In this document: positions 1 through 6,281 of the stretch, piece by piece
How positions within the stretch are numbered: position 1 is the first letter of the stretch
How the letters are laid out: each line of letters starts with the position of its first letter
Assembly (NCBI GenBank): GCA_900543525.1
Contig: UQRS01000047.1
Location: forward strand, 1-17,120
DNA length: 17,120 nt
Direction of reading: 5' to 3'
Source of the DNA: an uncultured Oscillospiraceae bacterium
GTDB lineage: Bacteria; Bacillota; Clostridia; Oscillospirales; Acutalibacteraceae
The notes under the pieces: model-generated
Told to the model about the DNA's origin: nothing
Database searches by the model: none
Seen by the model: only the letters and a program-made list of their open reading frames with translations
Made by a program: the position numbers and the translations under genes

Positions 1-129
1 CTATTTTTATAGAGGGATTTTTGTTCGATTTCCAAATAAAAAATCCACATTTTCAAAAAACGGATGCCAAAATCCGACAGCTTTTCCAAAGGGATATGCG
101 GCGGAGTCTGTCGGCTCCGCGCCTGTCGC
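1..129. other. Non-coding tail downstream of the aldo/keto reductase
   Basis: No credible gene is seen here; open frames are shadows. Two competing hairpins are visible: GCGGAG (101-106) with CTCCGC (115-120), and CCGACAG (74-80) with CTGTCGG (108-114). Read on the minus strand, the second is followed by ATTTTGG, so it could be a weak terminator for the reductase gene. The T-tract is too short to be sure. Confidence 0.35.
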
Positions 130-1269
130 TTATTCGGCCGAAAGAATCTGCTCTACCCGGGCGAGCTGGTCGCGGATTTTCAACTTCTGCGGGCAGTGTT
201 TTTCACAAAATCCGCAGTTTTTGCAATCGGCAATCAGCTTTCCGCCGTCCTTTTTATACCGGGCCATCTCCCCCTTCGCGTGGTCGGTGAGGCCGTAGAC
301 ATTATAATATGTATACATATTAAAAATGCGGGGAATGTCGATGCCGGCCGGACATGGCTGACAGTAGCGGCAGCCGGTGCAATACAGCTCGCTGAACTTT
401 TGAAGCTGTTCGAGTGCCGTGCCGAGCTGCTCCCACTCGCTCTTGTTGAGGAGGGCGTCGTCGTCCGCGATTTTCACGTTCTGATCGACCATATCCAGAT
501 TCTGCATGCCCGAAAGGGCGCAGCTGATCCCCGGATTTCCGAGGACGAAGCGGAAGGCCAGCTCATAGGTGGCGATCGACGGCTTTCCGGTCAGCCGGGC
601 ATAGAGGTCGGTCGGCGCCGCCAGACGGCCGCCGCCAACCGGTCCCATCGCCACGACGCCCATTCCGAGCGAGGCGGCGTAAGCGATCATCTCCTCATTG
701 GCGCGGTCGAGGATGTTGTACTGCACCAGCATGGTCTCCATCGGGACGCCCCGCGCACGAGAGGCGTCGATAATCTCCCGAATATACTTGGGGTCGTCGT
801 GGAAGGAGAAGGAAATATGCCGGATCAGCCCCTCCTCTTTGGCGCGGGCAGCCTCCTCCAGCAGGCCGAGGCCGAGGATTTTCTCATCAAAACATTTTTT
901 ATTGATGCCCCAGAAGTGGTAGTAGTCGATGTAATCGGTATCCATGCGCCGGAGGCTCCGCTCCAGCCAGCGGCGGTAATCGGCCGTCTCCTTCACCTCA
1001 TCCCCGACCGGGATTTTGGTCGATAGCATGACCTTTTCCCGCCGGTCGTGGAAGGCGCGGCCGACCGTGATCTCACTGTTGGAGTTGCAGTAAAAGGGGG
1101 CAGTGTCGAAATAATTGACCCCCTGCTCCATCGCGCGATACAGCATCGGGATGGCCTTCTCCTCATCAATATGCCATTTGCCGTCCTTTTCATACTCCGG
1201 CAGGCGCATGCATCCAAAGCCCAGGGCGGAAATTTTCGTCCCGTCCGCACCAAAATTTCTGTACTTCAG
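130..1269 (-). CDS. Aldo/keto reductase with C-terminal ferredoxin-type 4Fe-4S domain
   Basis: A cytoplasmic NAD(P)H-dependent aldo/keto reductase TIM barrel with an iron-sulfur tail. Numbered from the chosen start, the catalytic tetrad is D55 and Y60 (in YFDTAPFY), K85 (STKI) and H118 (YYHFW). The N-terminal KYRNFG and LGFGCMRLP motifs are typical. The tail carries two cysteine clusters, CTGCRYCQPCP and CKNCGFCEKHCP, which should bind two [4Fe-4S] clusters. This architecture is common in anaerobic Clostridia; the substrate is unknown. The start is unusual. The only upstream ATG (1306-1308) lacks a Shine-Dalgarno and overlaps a TATAAT box, whereas an AAGGAGG (1278-1284) lies 8 nt before an in-frame CTG (1267-1269). 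The CTG start gives the family's usual N-terminus, 379 aa. If ATG is used instead, the protein gains 13 residues and ends at 1308. It stands alone and is divergent from the next gene. Confidence 0.9.
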   Translation of the reverse strand: MKYRNFGADGTKISALGFGCMRLPEYEKDGKWHIDEEKAIPMLYRAMEQGVNYFDTAPFYCNSNSEITVGRAFHDRREKVMLSTKIPVGDEVKETADYRRWLERSLRRMDTDYIDYYHFWGINKKCFDEKILGLGLLEEAARAKEEGLIRHISFSFHDDPKYIREIIDASRARGVPMETMLVQYNILDRANEEMIAYAASLGMGVVAMGPVGGGRLAAPTDLYARLTGKPSIATYELAFRFVLGNPGISCALSGMQNLDMVDQNVKIADDDALLNKSEWEQLGTALEQLQKFSELYCTGCRYCQPCPAGIDIPRIFNMYTYYNVYGLTDHAKGEMARYKKDGGKLIADCKNCGFCEKHCPQKLKIRDQLARVEQILSAE

Positions 1270-1284
1270 TCCGGCTTCCTCCTT
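1267..1284 (-). promoter_or_regulatory. Ribosome binding site and CTG start of the aldo/keto reductase
   Basis: On the minus strand AAGGAGG (1284-1278) is followed by 8 nt and then CTG (1269-1267). The next codons read K-Y-R-N-F-G, the usual family start. No ATG, GTG or TTG occurs in frame nearby downstream. The strong Shine-Dalgarno decides the start. Confidence 0.7.
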
Positions 1285-1306
1285 TATTTTATGGGTTGTT
1301 ATGCTC

Positions 1307-1335
1307 ATTATATCGGCAAGCGGTCAAAAGTACAA
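1307..1335 (-). promoter_or_regulatory. Sigma-A type promoter of the aldo/keto reductase
   Basis: The -10 box TATAAT (1312-1307) is perfect. It lies 17 bp from a poor -35 candidate TTGTAC (1335-1330). Transcription would start near 1300, downstream of the ATG at 1308, which would exclude that ATG from the mRNA. Confidence 0.55.
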
Positions 1336-1379
1336 TCGGTTTTTCAAAATTTTTTCTTTATAAGGCACGGGGGCGGCGC

Positions 1380-1408
1380 TTGCGGCAGAGGCGGTTTTGC
1401 GGTATACT
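1380..1408 (+). promoter_or_regulatory. Candidate promoter of the TIM-barrel gene, with 5' UTR inverted repeat
   Basis: A TATACT -10 box (1403-1408) lies 17 bp after TTGCGG (1380-1385), a weak -35. Just downstream, in the predicted 5' UTR, AAAGCGGC (1419-1426) and GCCGCTTT (1432-1439) form a perfect 8-bp inverted repeat with a 5-nt loop. No T-tract follows, so it is a leader hairpin or an operator rather than a terminator. Confidence 0.4.
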
Positions 1409-1479
1409 GATGGGGAGTAAAGCGGCCGCAAGCCGCTTTGGACAATCGTTCTTTCATTTTAAAACAGGAGGGGTCAGTC

Positions 1480-2337
1480 ATGTGGAAGGCCAGACTTTGC
1501 CTTGGGACGGACGCAGATTTCGGCATTCCGATCGAGGAACAGATCCGCCTCTTTCGGCAGGTTGGCTTTGACGGATTTTTCACCGAGTGGAGCGAGGCGG
1601 CCGACATCTCCGGCTGGAGGCGGCTGGCCGACAGCCTGCATATTACATATCAGTCGGTGCACGCGCCGTTCGGCCGCGCGGACGCCCTCTGGCAGGAGGG
1701 GACGGCAGCCGAATGTGCGGTAGAGGAGCTGCTTGCCTGCCTCAAGGACTGCGTAAAAAATGAAATTCCGATTATGGTCATGCACGCCTTTATCGGGTTC
1801 GGGCAGCACACGCCGACCGCGGCAGGCATTGAAAATTTCAAAAAAATTGCGGATGCGGCCGACCGTCTCGGGGTGAAAATCGCGCTGGAAAACACCGAGG
1901 GGGAGGAATATCTCGCCGCTTTGATGGAGGCGTTCCGGGGGTATGAGCAGGTCGGGTTTTGCTGGGACAGCGGCCACGAAATGTGCTATAACCACGCGCA
2001 GGATCTGCTGGCCGCGTACGGCGACCGGCTGCTTTGCACCCATCTGAACGACAACCTCGGCATCCGGGATTTTTCGGGAGAGATCACCTGGCGGGACGAT
2101 CTGCATCTGCTGCCGTTTGACGGCATCGCCGACTGGGCAGAGATTGCACGGCGCCTCCACCGCTGCGGCTACTCGGGTGATCTGACCCTTGAACTGATCA
2201 AGACCAGCAAGCCCGGACGGCACGAAAACGACGCCTACGCCGCCATGTCAATGGAAGAATATGTAACCGAAGCCTATAAACGCGGCTGCCGGATTGCGGC
2301 GCTGAAGCTGCGGGAGGACAAAGCGGCCGGCGTGTAG
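1480..2337 (+). CDS. Sugar phosphate isomerase/epimerase-like TIM-barrel protein
   Basis: A xylose-isomerase-like (AP-endonuclease 2 superfamily) TIM barrel of 285 aa, a normal length for the family. Such proteins isomerise or epimerise sugars or inositols using a divalent metal; the substrate cannot be told here. Likely metal ligands are E137 (ALENTE), D163 and H166 (CWDSGHE), H188 (THLND) and the glutamate in LTLELI near the C-terminus; HAPFG at 61-65 is also typical. The start is the ATG at 1480, preceded by CAGGAGGGG at 7-nt spacing. An upstream in-frame TTG (1438) has no ribosome binding site. The gene is divergent from the aldo/keto reductase, and the two could share a metabolic theme, but only position suggests that. 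Confidence 0.85.
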   Translation: MWKARLCLGTDADFGIPIEEQIRLFRQVGFDGFFTEWSEAADISGWRRLADSLHITYQSVHAPFGRADALWQEGTAAECAVEELLACLKDCVKNEIPIMVMHAFIGFGQHTPTAAGIENFKKIADAADRLGVKIALENTEGEEYLAALMEAFRGYEQVGFCWDSGHEMCYNHAQDLLAAYGDRLLCTHLNDNLGIRDFSGEITWRDDLHLLPFDGIADWAEIARRLHRCGYSGDLTLELIKTSKPGRHENDAYAAMSMEEYVTEAYKRGCRIAALKLREDKAAGV

Positions 2338-2390
2338 AGGCCTCCTTTCTCCAAAGAAAATGCCTTTATGGGAAAAATTACAAATTTCTA

Positions 2391-2419
2391 TTTATTTTTC
2401 GGCGGTCAGGCAATATAAT
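2391..2419 (+). promoter_or_regulatory. Candidate promoter of murC
   Basis: A perfect TATAAT (2414-2419) sits in the gap before murC, with only a poor -35 (TTTATT, 2391-2396, 17-bp spacer). The predicted 5' UTR is about 170 nt. No clear terminator for the preceding gene separates it, so some readthrough is possible. Confidence 0.4.
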
Positions 2420-2596
2420 AAAAGCGTATCGTCAAAACGCAAAAATCGGGCGGACATTTTTATCCTCTCCGACGATCGGCGGCATACCCTGCAGACCCGG
2501 GCGCTTTGGCCTCCGGTTTTTGGGAATGCTTTTTTCGGCCGGGCGCGGCAAAGGACGGACGGCTCCCAACGGGAAAGAAAGGATGGATCTTGTATT

Positions 2597-3988
2597 ATGA
2601 AGCAGAAGACGAAAACCGATCTTCTGATCGAGCAGGCACATAAAATTCACATGATCGGCATCGGCGGCTCGGGCATGTGCCCGCTGGCCGAGATTTTGCA
2701 CAGCAAGGGGTATGAAATCACCGGGTCGGACAACAACGAAAGCGACCCGCTGAAGCGTATCCGCGCGCTCGGCATCCCTGTCACCATGGGGCACAAGGCC
2801 GAAAGCGTCGAGGGCGCCGATCTGATCGTCTACTCGGCGGCCATACACGACGACAACCCCGAGCTGGTCGCCGCAAAGGCGCTCGGCATCCCGGCGATCG
2901 AGCGCTCCTTCCTGCTTGGCGCGGTGACCCGGCAGTACGATGATGTAATCGGCGTCTGCGGCACCCATGGCAAGACGACCACCACCTCCATGATTACCCA
3001 GATCCTTGTGATGGCGGACTATGACCCCTCCGCCGTGATCGGGGGACGGCTGCCGCTGACCGGCTCCAACGGGCTGGCCGGAAAATCCTCCTACATGGTG
3101 TGCGAGGCCTGCGAGTATGTCGACACATTCTTAAAGCTCTCGCCCGATATTGCCGTACTGCTCAACATCGACAACGACCATCTGGAATATTTCAAAACGA
3201 TGGAGAATCTCGCCCGCTCCTTTGGAAAATTCTGCGACATGGCGAAAAAGCAGGTCATCGTCAACGGCGACGACCCCCGTGCCATGTCGGCGACGGCCGG
3301 CGCGGCCGACCGGCGGATCACCTTCGGGCTGGAGGAGGGCAATCGCTACTTCGCCAAAAACATCACGCCCGGCCCGATCGGGATGGAGTTTGACGCGTTT
3401 GAGGACGGCCGGCTGCTCATGCATGTCTCTTTGCAGATTCCGGGGCGGCACAACGTCTATAACGCGCTGGCCGCCATCGCGGCGGTGCGTTACCTCGGCG
3501 TCGGGACGGACGAGATCGGGACGGCGCTGGCCGCCTTTCATGGAGCGGGCCGCCGGTTCGAGCTGCTGGGAGAGTTTGGCGGCATTCTGCTGGCCGACGA
3601 CTACGCCCACCACCCGACCGAGATTAAGGCAACCCTTTCGGCCGCGCAGAACATGGGGCGCTCCGGCCGGATCATCGGTATTTTTCAGCCCTTTACCTTC
3701 TCCCGCACGGCCATGCTGAAGGACGCGTTTATTGAGGCGCTCTCCCTCGCCGACAAGGTTTTGCTGACCCCCATCATGGGCTCGAGAGAGCAGAACACCT
3801 ACGGCATCCGGTCGGAGGATCTGGCGGCGGGCCTCTCCGATGCGGTGGTGCTGGAGACCTTTGACCAGGTGGCCGAGTGGATCGCGCGGGAGGCGCGGCC
3901 GGGCGACCTCGTGATCACGATGGGCGGCGGCGATATTTATAAGGCGGCCTATAAAATCCGGGAACTGCTTTCTGCAAGAGACAGGTGA
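2597..3988 (+). CDS. murC: UDP-N-acetylmuramate--L-alanine ligase
   Basis: MurC is the cytoplasmic ATP-dependent ligase that adds L-alanine to UDP-MurNAc, the first peptide step of peptidoglycan precursor synthesis. The 463-aa length is normal. The N-terminal UDP-binding motif HMIGIGGSGM (18-27) is followed by the Mur ligase ATP loop GTHGKTTTT (122-130). The central domain has LLNIDNDHLEYF, and the C-terminal domain has DDYAHHPTEI, a MurC signature separating it from MurD, MurE and MurF. The start is the ATG at 2597, 18 codons before HMIGIGG. The Shine-Dalgarno AAGGA is rather far (about 13 nt). The frame stays open upstream to 2360, but that extension is not family-like. No other mur gene is next to it. 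Confidence 0.95.
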   Translation: MKQKTKTDLLIEQAHKIHMIGIGGSGMCPLAEILHSKGYEITGSDNNESDPLKRIRALGIPVTMGHKAESVEGADLIVYSAAIHDDNPELVAAKALGIPAIERSFLLGAVTRQYDDVIGVCGTHGKTTTTSMITQILVMADYDPSAVIGGRLPLTGSNGLAGKSSYMVCEACEYVDTFLKLSPDIAVLLNIDNDHLEYFKTMENLARSFGKFCDMAKKQVIVNGDDPRAMSATAGAADRRITFGLEEGNRYFAKNITPGPIGMEFDAFEDGRLLMHVSLQIPGRHNVYNALAAIAAVRYLGVGTDEIGTALAAFHGAGRRFELLGEFGGILLADDYAHHPTEIKATLSAAQNMGRSGRIIGIFQPFTFSRTAMLKDAFIEALSLADKVLLTPIMGSREQNTYGIRSEDLAAGLSDAVVLETFDQVAEWIAREARPGDLVITMGGGDIYKAAYKIRELLSARDR

Positions 3989-4004
3989 AAACCGCCGAAA
4001 AAGT

Positions 4005-4033
4005 TTGACACGGCAAGGGATTTATTATATACT
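4005..4033 (+). promoter_or_regulatory. Near-consensus promoter of the small membrane protein/PHP/glycosyltransferase unit
   Basis: TTGACA (4005-4010), a 17-bp spacer and TATACT (4028-4033) make a near-perfect sigma-A promoter beginning only 17 bp after the murC stop. Transcription should start near 4040, leaving a leader of about 148 nt before the first small gene. Confidence 0.75.
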
Positions 4034-4039
4034 GACTGT

Positions 4040-4187
4040 GCGAGAAACACGGATTTTTGGCAGATTTTTTCAAAGTTTTACGAGAGGCTGTCCTGCCCGG
4101 GTTCATTTTACCCGGCCGCGCCGATTTTTTCGGCATCGCTAAGGCGCCGGAGCAATCTGTCCGCTTTGCGGACGCGAGGTTACGATA
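4040..4187 (+). promoter_or_regulatory. Structured 5' leader with three hairpins
   Basis: The leader holds CCGGGT/ACCCGG (4097-4102 with 4110-4115), GCCGA/TCGGC (4120-4124 with 4130-4134) and GTCCGC/GCGGAC (4159-4164 with 4168-4173, 3-nt loop). The last hairpin ends 2 nt before the GAGGT ribosome binding site (4176-4180). I do not recognise it as a known riboswitch class. It could be a cis-regulatory RNA or merely a folded leader. Confidence 0.4.
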
Positions 4188-4337
4188 ATGAATTCTGCTT
4201 TTTTATCGATCCTGCACGGCTTTTGCCGCGGTCTTGCGGCCATAGGCCCTTCGACCGGGGATACCGGCTATCTGATGGCGGCGCTGCTTTTTGTAGCCGC
4301 GGCCGCCTCTCTGCTGCTGCTCCGCGGCCGGCGCTAA
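4188..4337 (+). CDS. 49-aa small membrane protein resembling an isolated cell-wall anchor
   Basis: The 49-residue frame starts with ATG at 4188, preceded by GAGGT at 7-nt spacing, behind a strong promoter. Its C-terminal half is PSTGDTG (21-27), then a hydrophobic stretch from about 28 to 45, then RGRR at the end. That order (xPxTGD, membrane span, positive tail) is the order of a sortase LPXTG sorting signal, although the expected leucine is glycine (GPSTG). There is no exported domain before it and no clear N-terminal signal peptide. It may therefore be a plain single-span membrane protein, N-terminus outside. It lies 116 bp before the PHP gene and probably shares its transcript. Function unknown; it could still be chance coding. 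Confidence 0.5.
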   Translation: MNSAFLSILHGFCRGLAAIGPSTGDTGYLMAALLFVAAAASLLLLRGRR

Positions 4338-4352
4338 AAGAATGACGCCCAT

Positions 4353-4420
4353 GCGGGAGCCGCTTTGTTTTTTTGCAGCGCAGAAGGGAGGGCTCCCCTC
4401 CCCCCTGTTTTGCCTTTTTT
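4353..4420 (+). terminator. Competing hairpins with T-tracts between the small gene and the PHP gene
   Basis: GCGG-gag-CCGC (4353-4363) is followed by TTTG and seven T (4364-4374), a short terminator. GGGAGCC (4355-4361) can instead pair with GGCTCCC (4391-4397). GGGAGGG (4386-4392) can pair with CCCTCCC (4396-4402), followed by TGTTTTGCC and six T. These pairings exclude one another. Partial termination could lower expression of the downstream pair relative to the small gene. Confidence 0.4.
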
Positions 4421-4453
4421 AAAAATTTTTTTGAAACCAGGTGAGCGATAATC

Positions 4454-5146
4454 ATGTCCTATTTATTTGAAACGCATTACCACACGCCGGTCACCAGCCA
4501 CTGCGCCTCCACCCCGGCCGGTGAGGCAATTCCGAAGTACATCGAAAACGGCTACGCCGGCGTCTTTGTGACTGATCACTATTACCGCGAGTGGTTCTAT
4601 GAGGACGCGGTCAAGGACCTTACATGGGAACAGAAAATCGACAAATGGCTGCAGGGCTATGCGTCGGTGGTAAAAGCGGCCGAAGGGACAAGCTTTCAGG
4701 TCATTCTCGGAATGGAGCTGCGGTTTACCGACAATCTGAACGACCATCTGGTATACGGGATCGACCGGGATCTCCTCGTCCGGTATCCGGAGCTTTACAA
4801 CCTGACCCCGGCCGAGTTCCGGAAGTTTGCGGATGAGCACGGCCTCTTTTTCGCGCAGGCCCACCCCTTCCGCGTGATGTGTTCTCCCCGCGACCCCAAG
4901 GATCTGCACGGGGTGGAGGTTTTCAACGGCAACGCCCGGCACAACAGCCACAACGACACGGCAGAGGCCTTCGCGGCGGAACACCATCTGGTGCGCCTGT
5001 CCGGCTCTGATTTTCACGAGTGGGATGATCTGTGCCTCGGCGGCATTTATCTTGAAAAAATACCGCAAAGCTCGGCCGAGCTGGCGCAGATGCTCCTCGG
5101 CGGAGAAGTCTCCGGATTAAAAATACCCGGAAAAGAAAAGGAGTAA
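4454..5146 (+). CDS. PHP-domain metal-dependent hydrolase/phosphoesterase
   Basis: A 230-aa stand-alone PHP (polymerase and histidinol phosphatase) domain protein, probably a cytoplasmic phosphoesterase using two or three metal ions. Visible ligands are H8 and H10 (THYHT), D41-H42 (VTDHY), E88 (GMELR), H137 (AHPF) and D186/H188 (SGSDFH). Nothing points to a DNA polymerase or a histidinol-phosphatase pathway, so the substrate is open. The start is the ATG at 4454 with AGGTGA 9 nt upstream. The glycosyltransferase start follows 6 bp after its stop, with the ribosome binding site GGAG overlapping the end of this gene. The two are almost certainly co-translated from one mRNA, suggesting a shared envelope or sugar-lipid role, which is inference. 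Confidence 0.85.
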   Translation: MSYLFETHYHTPVTSHCASTPAGEAIPKYIENGYAGVFVTDHYYREWFYEDAVKDLTWEQKIDKWLQGYASVVKAAEGTSFQVILGMELRFTDNLNDHLVYGIDRDLLVRYPELYNLTPAEFRKFADEHGLFFAQAHPFRVMCSPRDPKDLHGVEVFNGNARHNSHNDTAEAFAAEHHLVRLSGSDFHEWDDLCLGGIYLEKIPQSSAELAQMLLGGEVSGLKIPGKEKE

Positions 5147-5152
5147 ACTCTT

Positions 5153-6100
5153 ATGCAGCCGATACTTTATCTGGTCGTTCCGTGTTATAATGAAGAAGAG
5201 GTCCTGCCGGAGACGGTGCATCGCCTGACCGACAAGCTGGACAGCATGACGCAGGGCGGTATCATCTCCGGCGACAGCCGCATGATCTTTGTCGACGACG
5301 GCAGCAAGGACAAAACCTGGCAGCTGATTGAGGCCTTTCACAAAGAGAATCCGTATGTCTGCGGGCTGAAGCTCTCCCGCAACCGGGGACATCAGAACGC
5401 GCTGCTGGCCGGCCTGATGCACGCGAAGGAGCCGGCCGACTGCGTGATCTCCCTCGACGCGGATCTGCAGGACGACGTGGACGCCATCGACCGTTTTGTC
5501 GAGAAATATACCGAAGGCTGCGACGTCGTCTACGGCGTGCGGAACAAGCGGGAAACCGACACGTTTTTCAAACGCACAACGGCCAGAGGTTTTTACACCT
5601 TCATGAAAAAAATGGGGGTAGACGTGGTGTACGACCACGCCGACTACCGACTGATGAGCCGCCGGGCGCTGGAGGCGCTGGCCGAGTATAAGGAGGTTAA
5701 TCTTTTCCTTCGCGGGCTGGTGCCGCTCATCGGATTTAAAAGCGACTATGTCTATTACGACCGGGCGGAGCGTTTTGCCGGAGAGTCGAAATATCCTCTT
5801 AAAAAAATGCTGCATTTTGCGATTGACGGCATTACCTCTTTCAGCGTAAAGCCGCTCACCATTATCTCCAACCTTGGAATCTGCATCTCGGTGCTCAGCG
5901 TGATCGGCCTTTTGTACGCGCTGATCTCCTACTTCACGCACCACGCGGTAGCCGGCTGGACGGCCATCGTCTGTTCGATCTGGCTGCTTGGCGGAATACA
6001 GCTGCTCTGCATCGGCGTGTTGGGAGAATATATCGGCAAAATATACGCCGAGGTCAAGGGTCGCCCGCGTTTTATCATTGATCAGTTTTTGAAAAAATAG
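5153..6100 (+). CDS. GtrB/DPM1-like family 2 glycosyltransferase, membrane-bound
   Basis: A 315-aa polyprenyl-phosphate glycosyltransferase of the GtrB/CsbB/YkcC type. Such enzymes move a sugar from a nucleotide donor to undecaprenyl phosphate on the inner leaflet. The GT-A domain (1-230) has VVPCYNEEE (8-16), VDDGSKD (47-53), NRGHQNALLAG (77-87) and the metal-binding DAD of SLDADLQDD (100-108). Family-typical ADYRLMSRRALEAL (163-176) and FAGESKYP (208-215) follow. Two membrane spans lie at about 237-262 and 268-292. The start is ATG 5153 with AAAAGGAG upstream overlapping the PHP stop. The gene ends before a strong terminator at 6181. The sugar and final acceptor are unknown, and no flippase or membrane transferase partner is nearby. 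Confidence 0.9.
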   Translation: MQPILYLVVPCYNEEEVLPETVHRLTDKLDSMTQGGIISGDSRMIFVDDGSKDKTWQLIEAFHKENPYVCGLKLSRNRGHQNALLAGLMHAKEPADCVISLDADLQDDVDAIDRFVEKYTEGCDVVYGVRNKRETDTFFKRTTARGFYTFMKKMGVDVVYDHADYRLMSRRALEALAEYKEVNLFLRGLVPLIGFKSDYVYYDRAERFAGESKYPLKKMLHFAIDGITSFSVKPLTIISNLGICISVLSVIGLLYALISYFTHHAVAGWTAIVCSIWLLGGIQLLCIGVLGEYIGKIYAEVKGRPRFIIDQFLKK

Positions 6101-6180
6101 TCCTTCTGCGGCACCGCGCCCATCTCCCCCACACGGGCGGTGCATAGGTGGAGGATACCCCCCCAACTTAAACAGCAAAA

Positions 6181-6224
6181 GCCCTCTGCTGCGGTTTTGT
6201 GTTCCCGCAGCAGAGGGCTTTTTT
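6181..6224 (+). terminator. Strong bidirectional intrinsic terminator
   Basis: A perfect 14-bp stem pairs 6181-6194 (GCCCTCTGCTGCGG) with 6205-6218 across a 10-nt loop. Six T follow on the plus strand and four A precede the stem, giving TTTT on the minus strand. It lies between convergent genes and should end both the glycosyltransferase transcript and the rhamnosidase transcript. Confidence 0.95.
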
Positions 6225-6242
6225 CTGTTTTTGGTTTTTCAC

Positions 6243-6267
6243 AACACCTCCGTCAAGCGGAGGTGTT
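6243..6267 (-). terminator. Second hairpin at the 3' end of the rhamnosidase gene
   Basis: AACACCTCCG (6243-6252) and CGGAGGTGTT (6258-6267) form a perfect 10-bp stem with a 5-nt loop, 14 bp past the rhamnosidase stop. On the minus strand it is followed by GTGAAAAACC rather than T, so it may stabilise the mRNA 3' end and leave termination to the hairpin at 6181-6218. Confidence 0.55.
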
Positions 6268-6281
6268 ATACCGGTCGAAAA

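Noticed and set aside
64..1026. 320-residue plus-strand open frame opposite the aldo/keto reductase
   Set aside because: It is the antisense of a clear enzyme, shows no family motifs and only stays open because of high GC content.
2360..2596. 79-residue N-terminal extension of murC
   Set aside because: It has no MurC-like sequence, would cross the candidate -10 box at 2414-2419, and the ATG at 2597 gives the normal length.
2583..2600. Tiny leader peptide frame (M-D-L-V-L) whose TGA overlaps the murC ATG
   Set aside because: The overlap is neat, but the AGG abuts its ATG with no proper Shine-Dalgarno spacing, and six codons can arise by chance.
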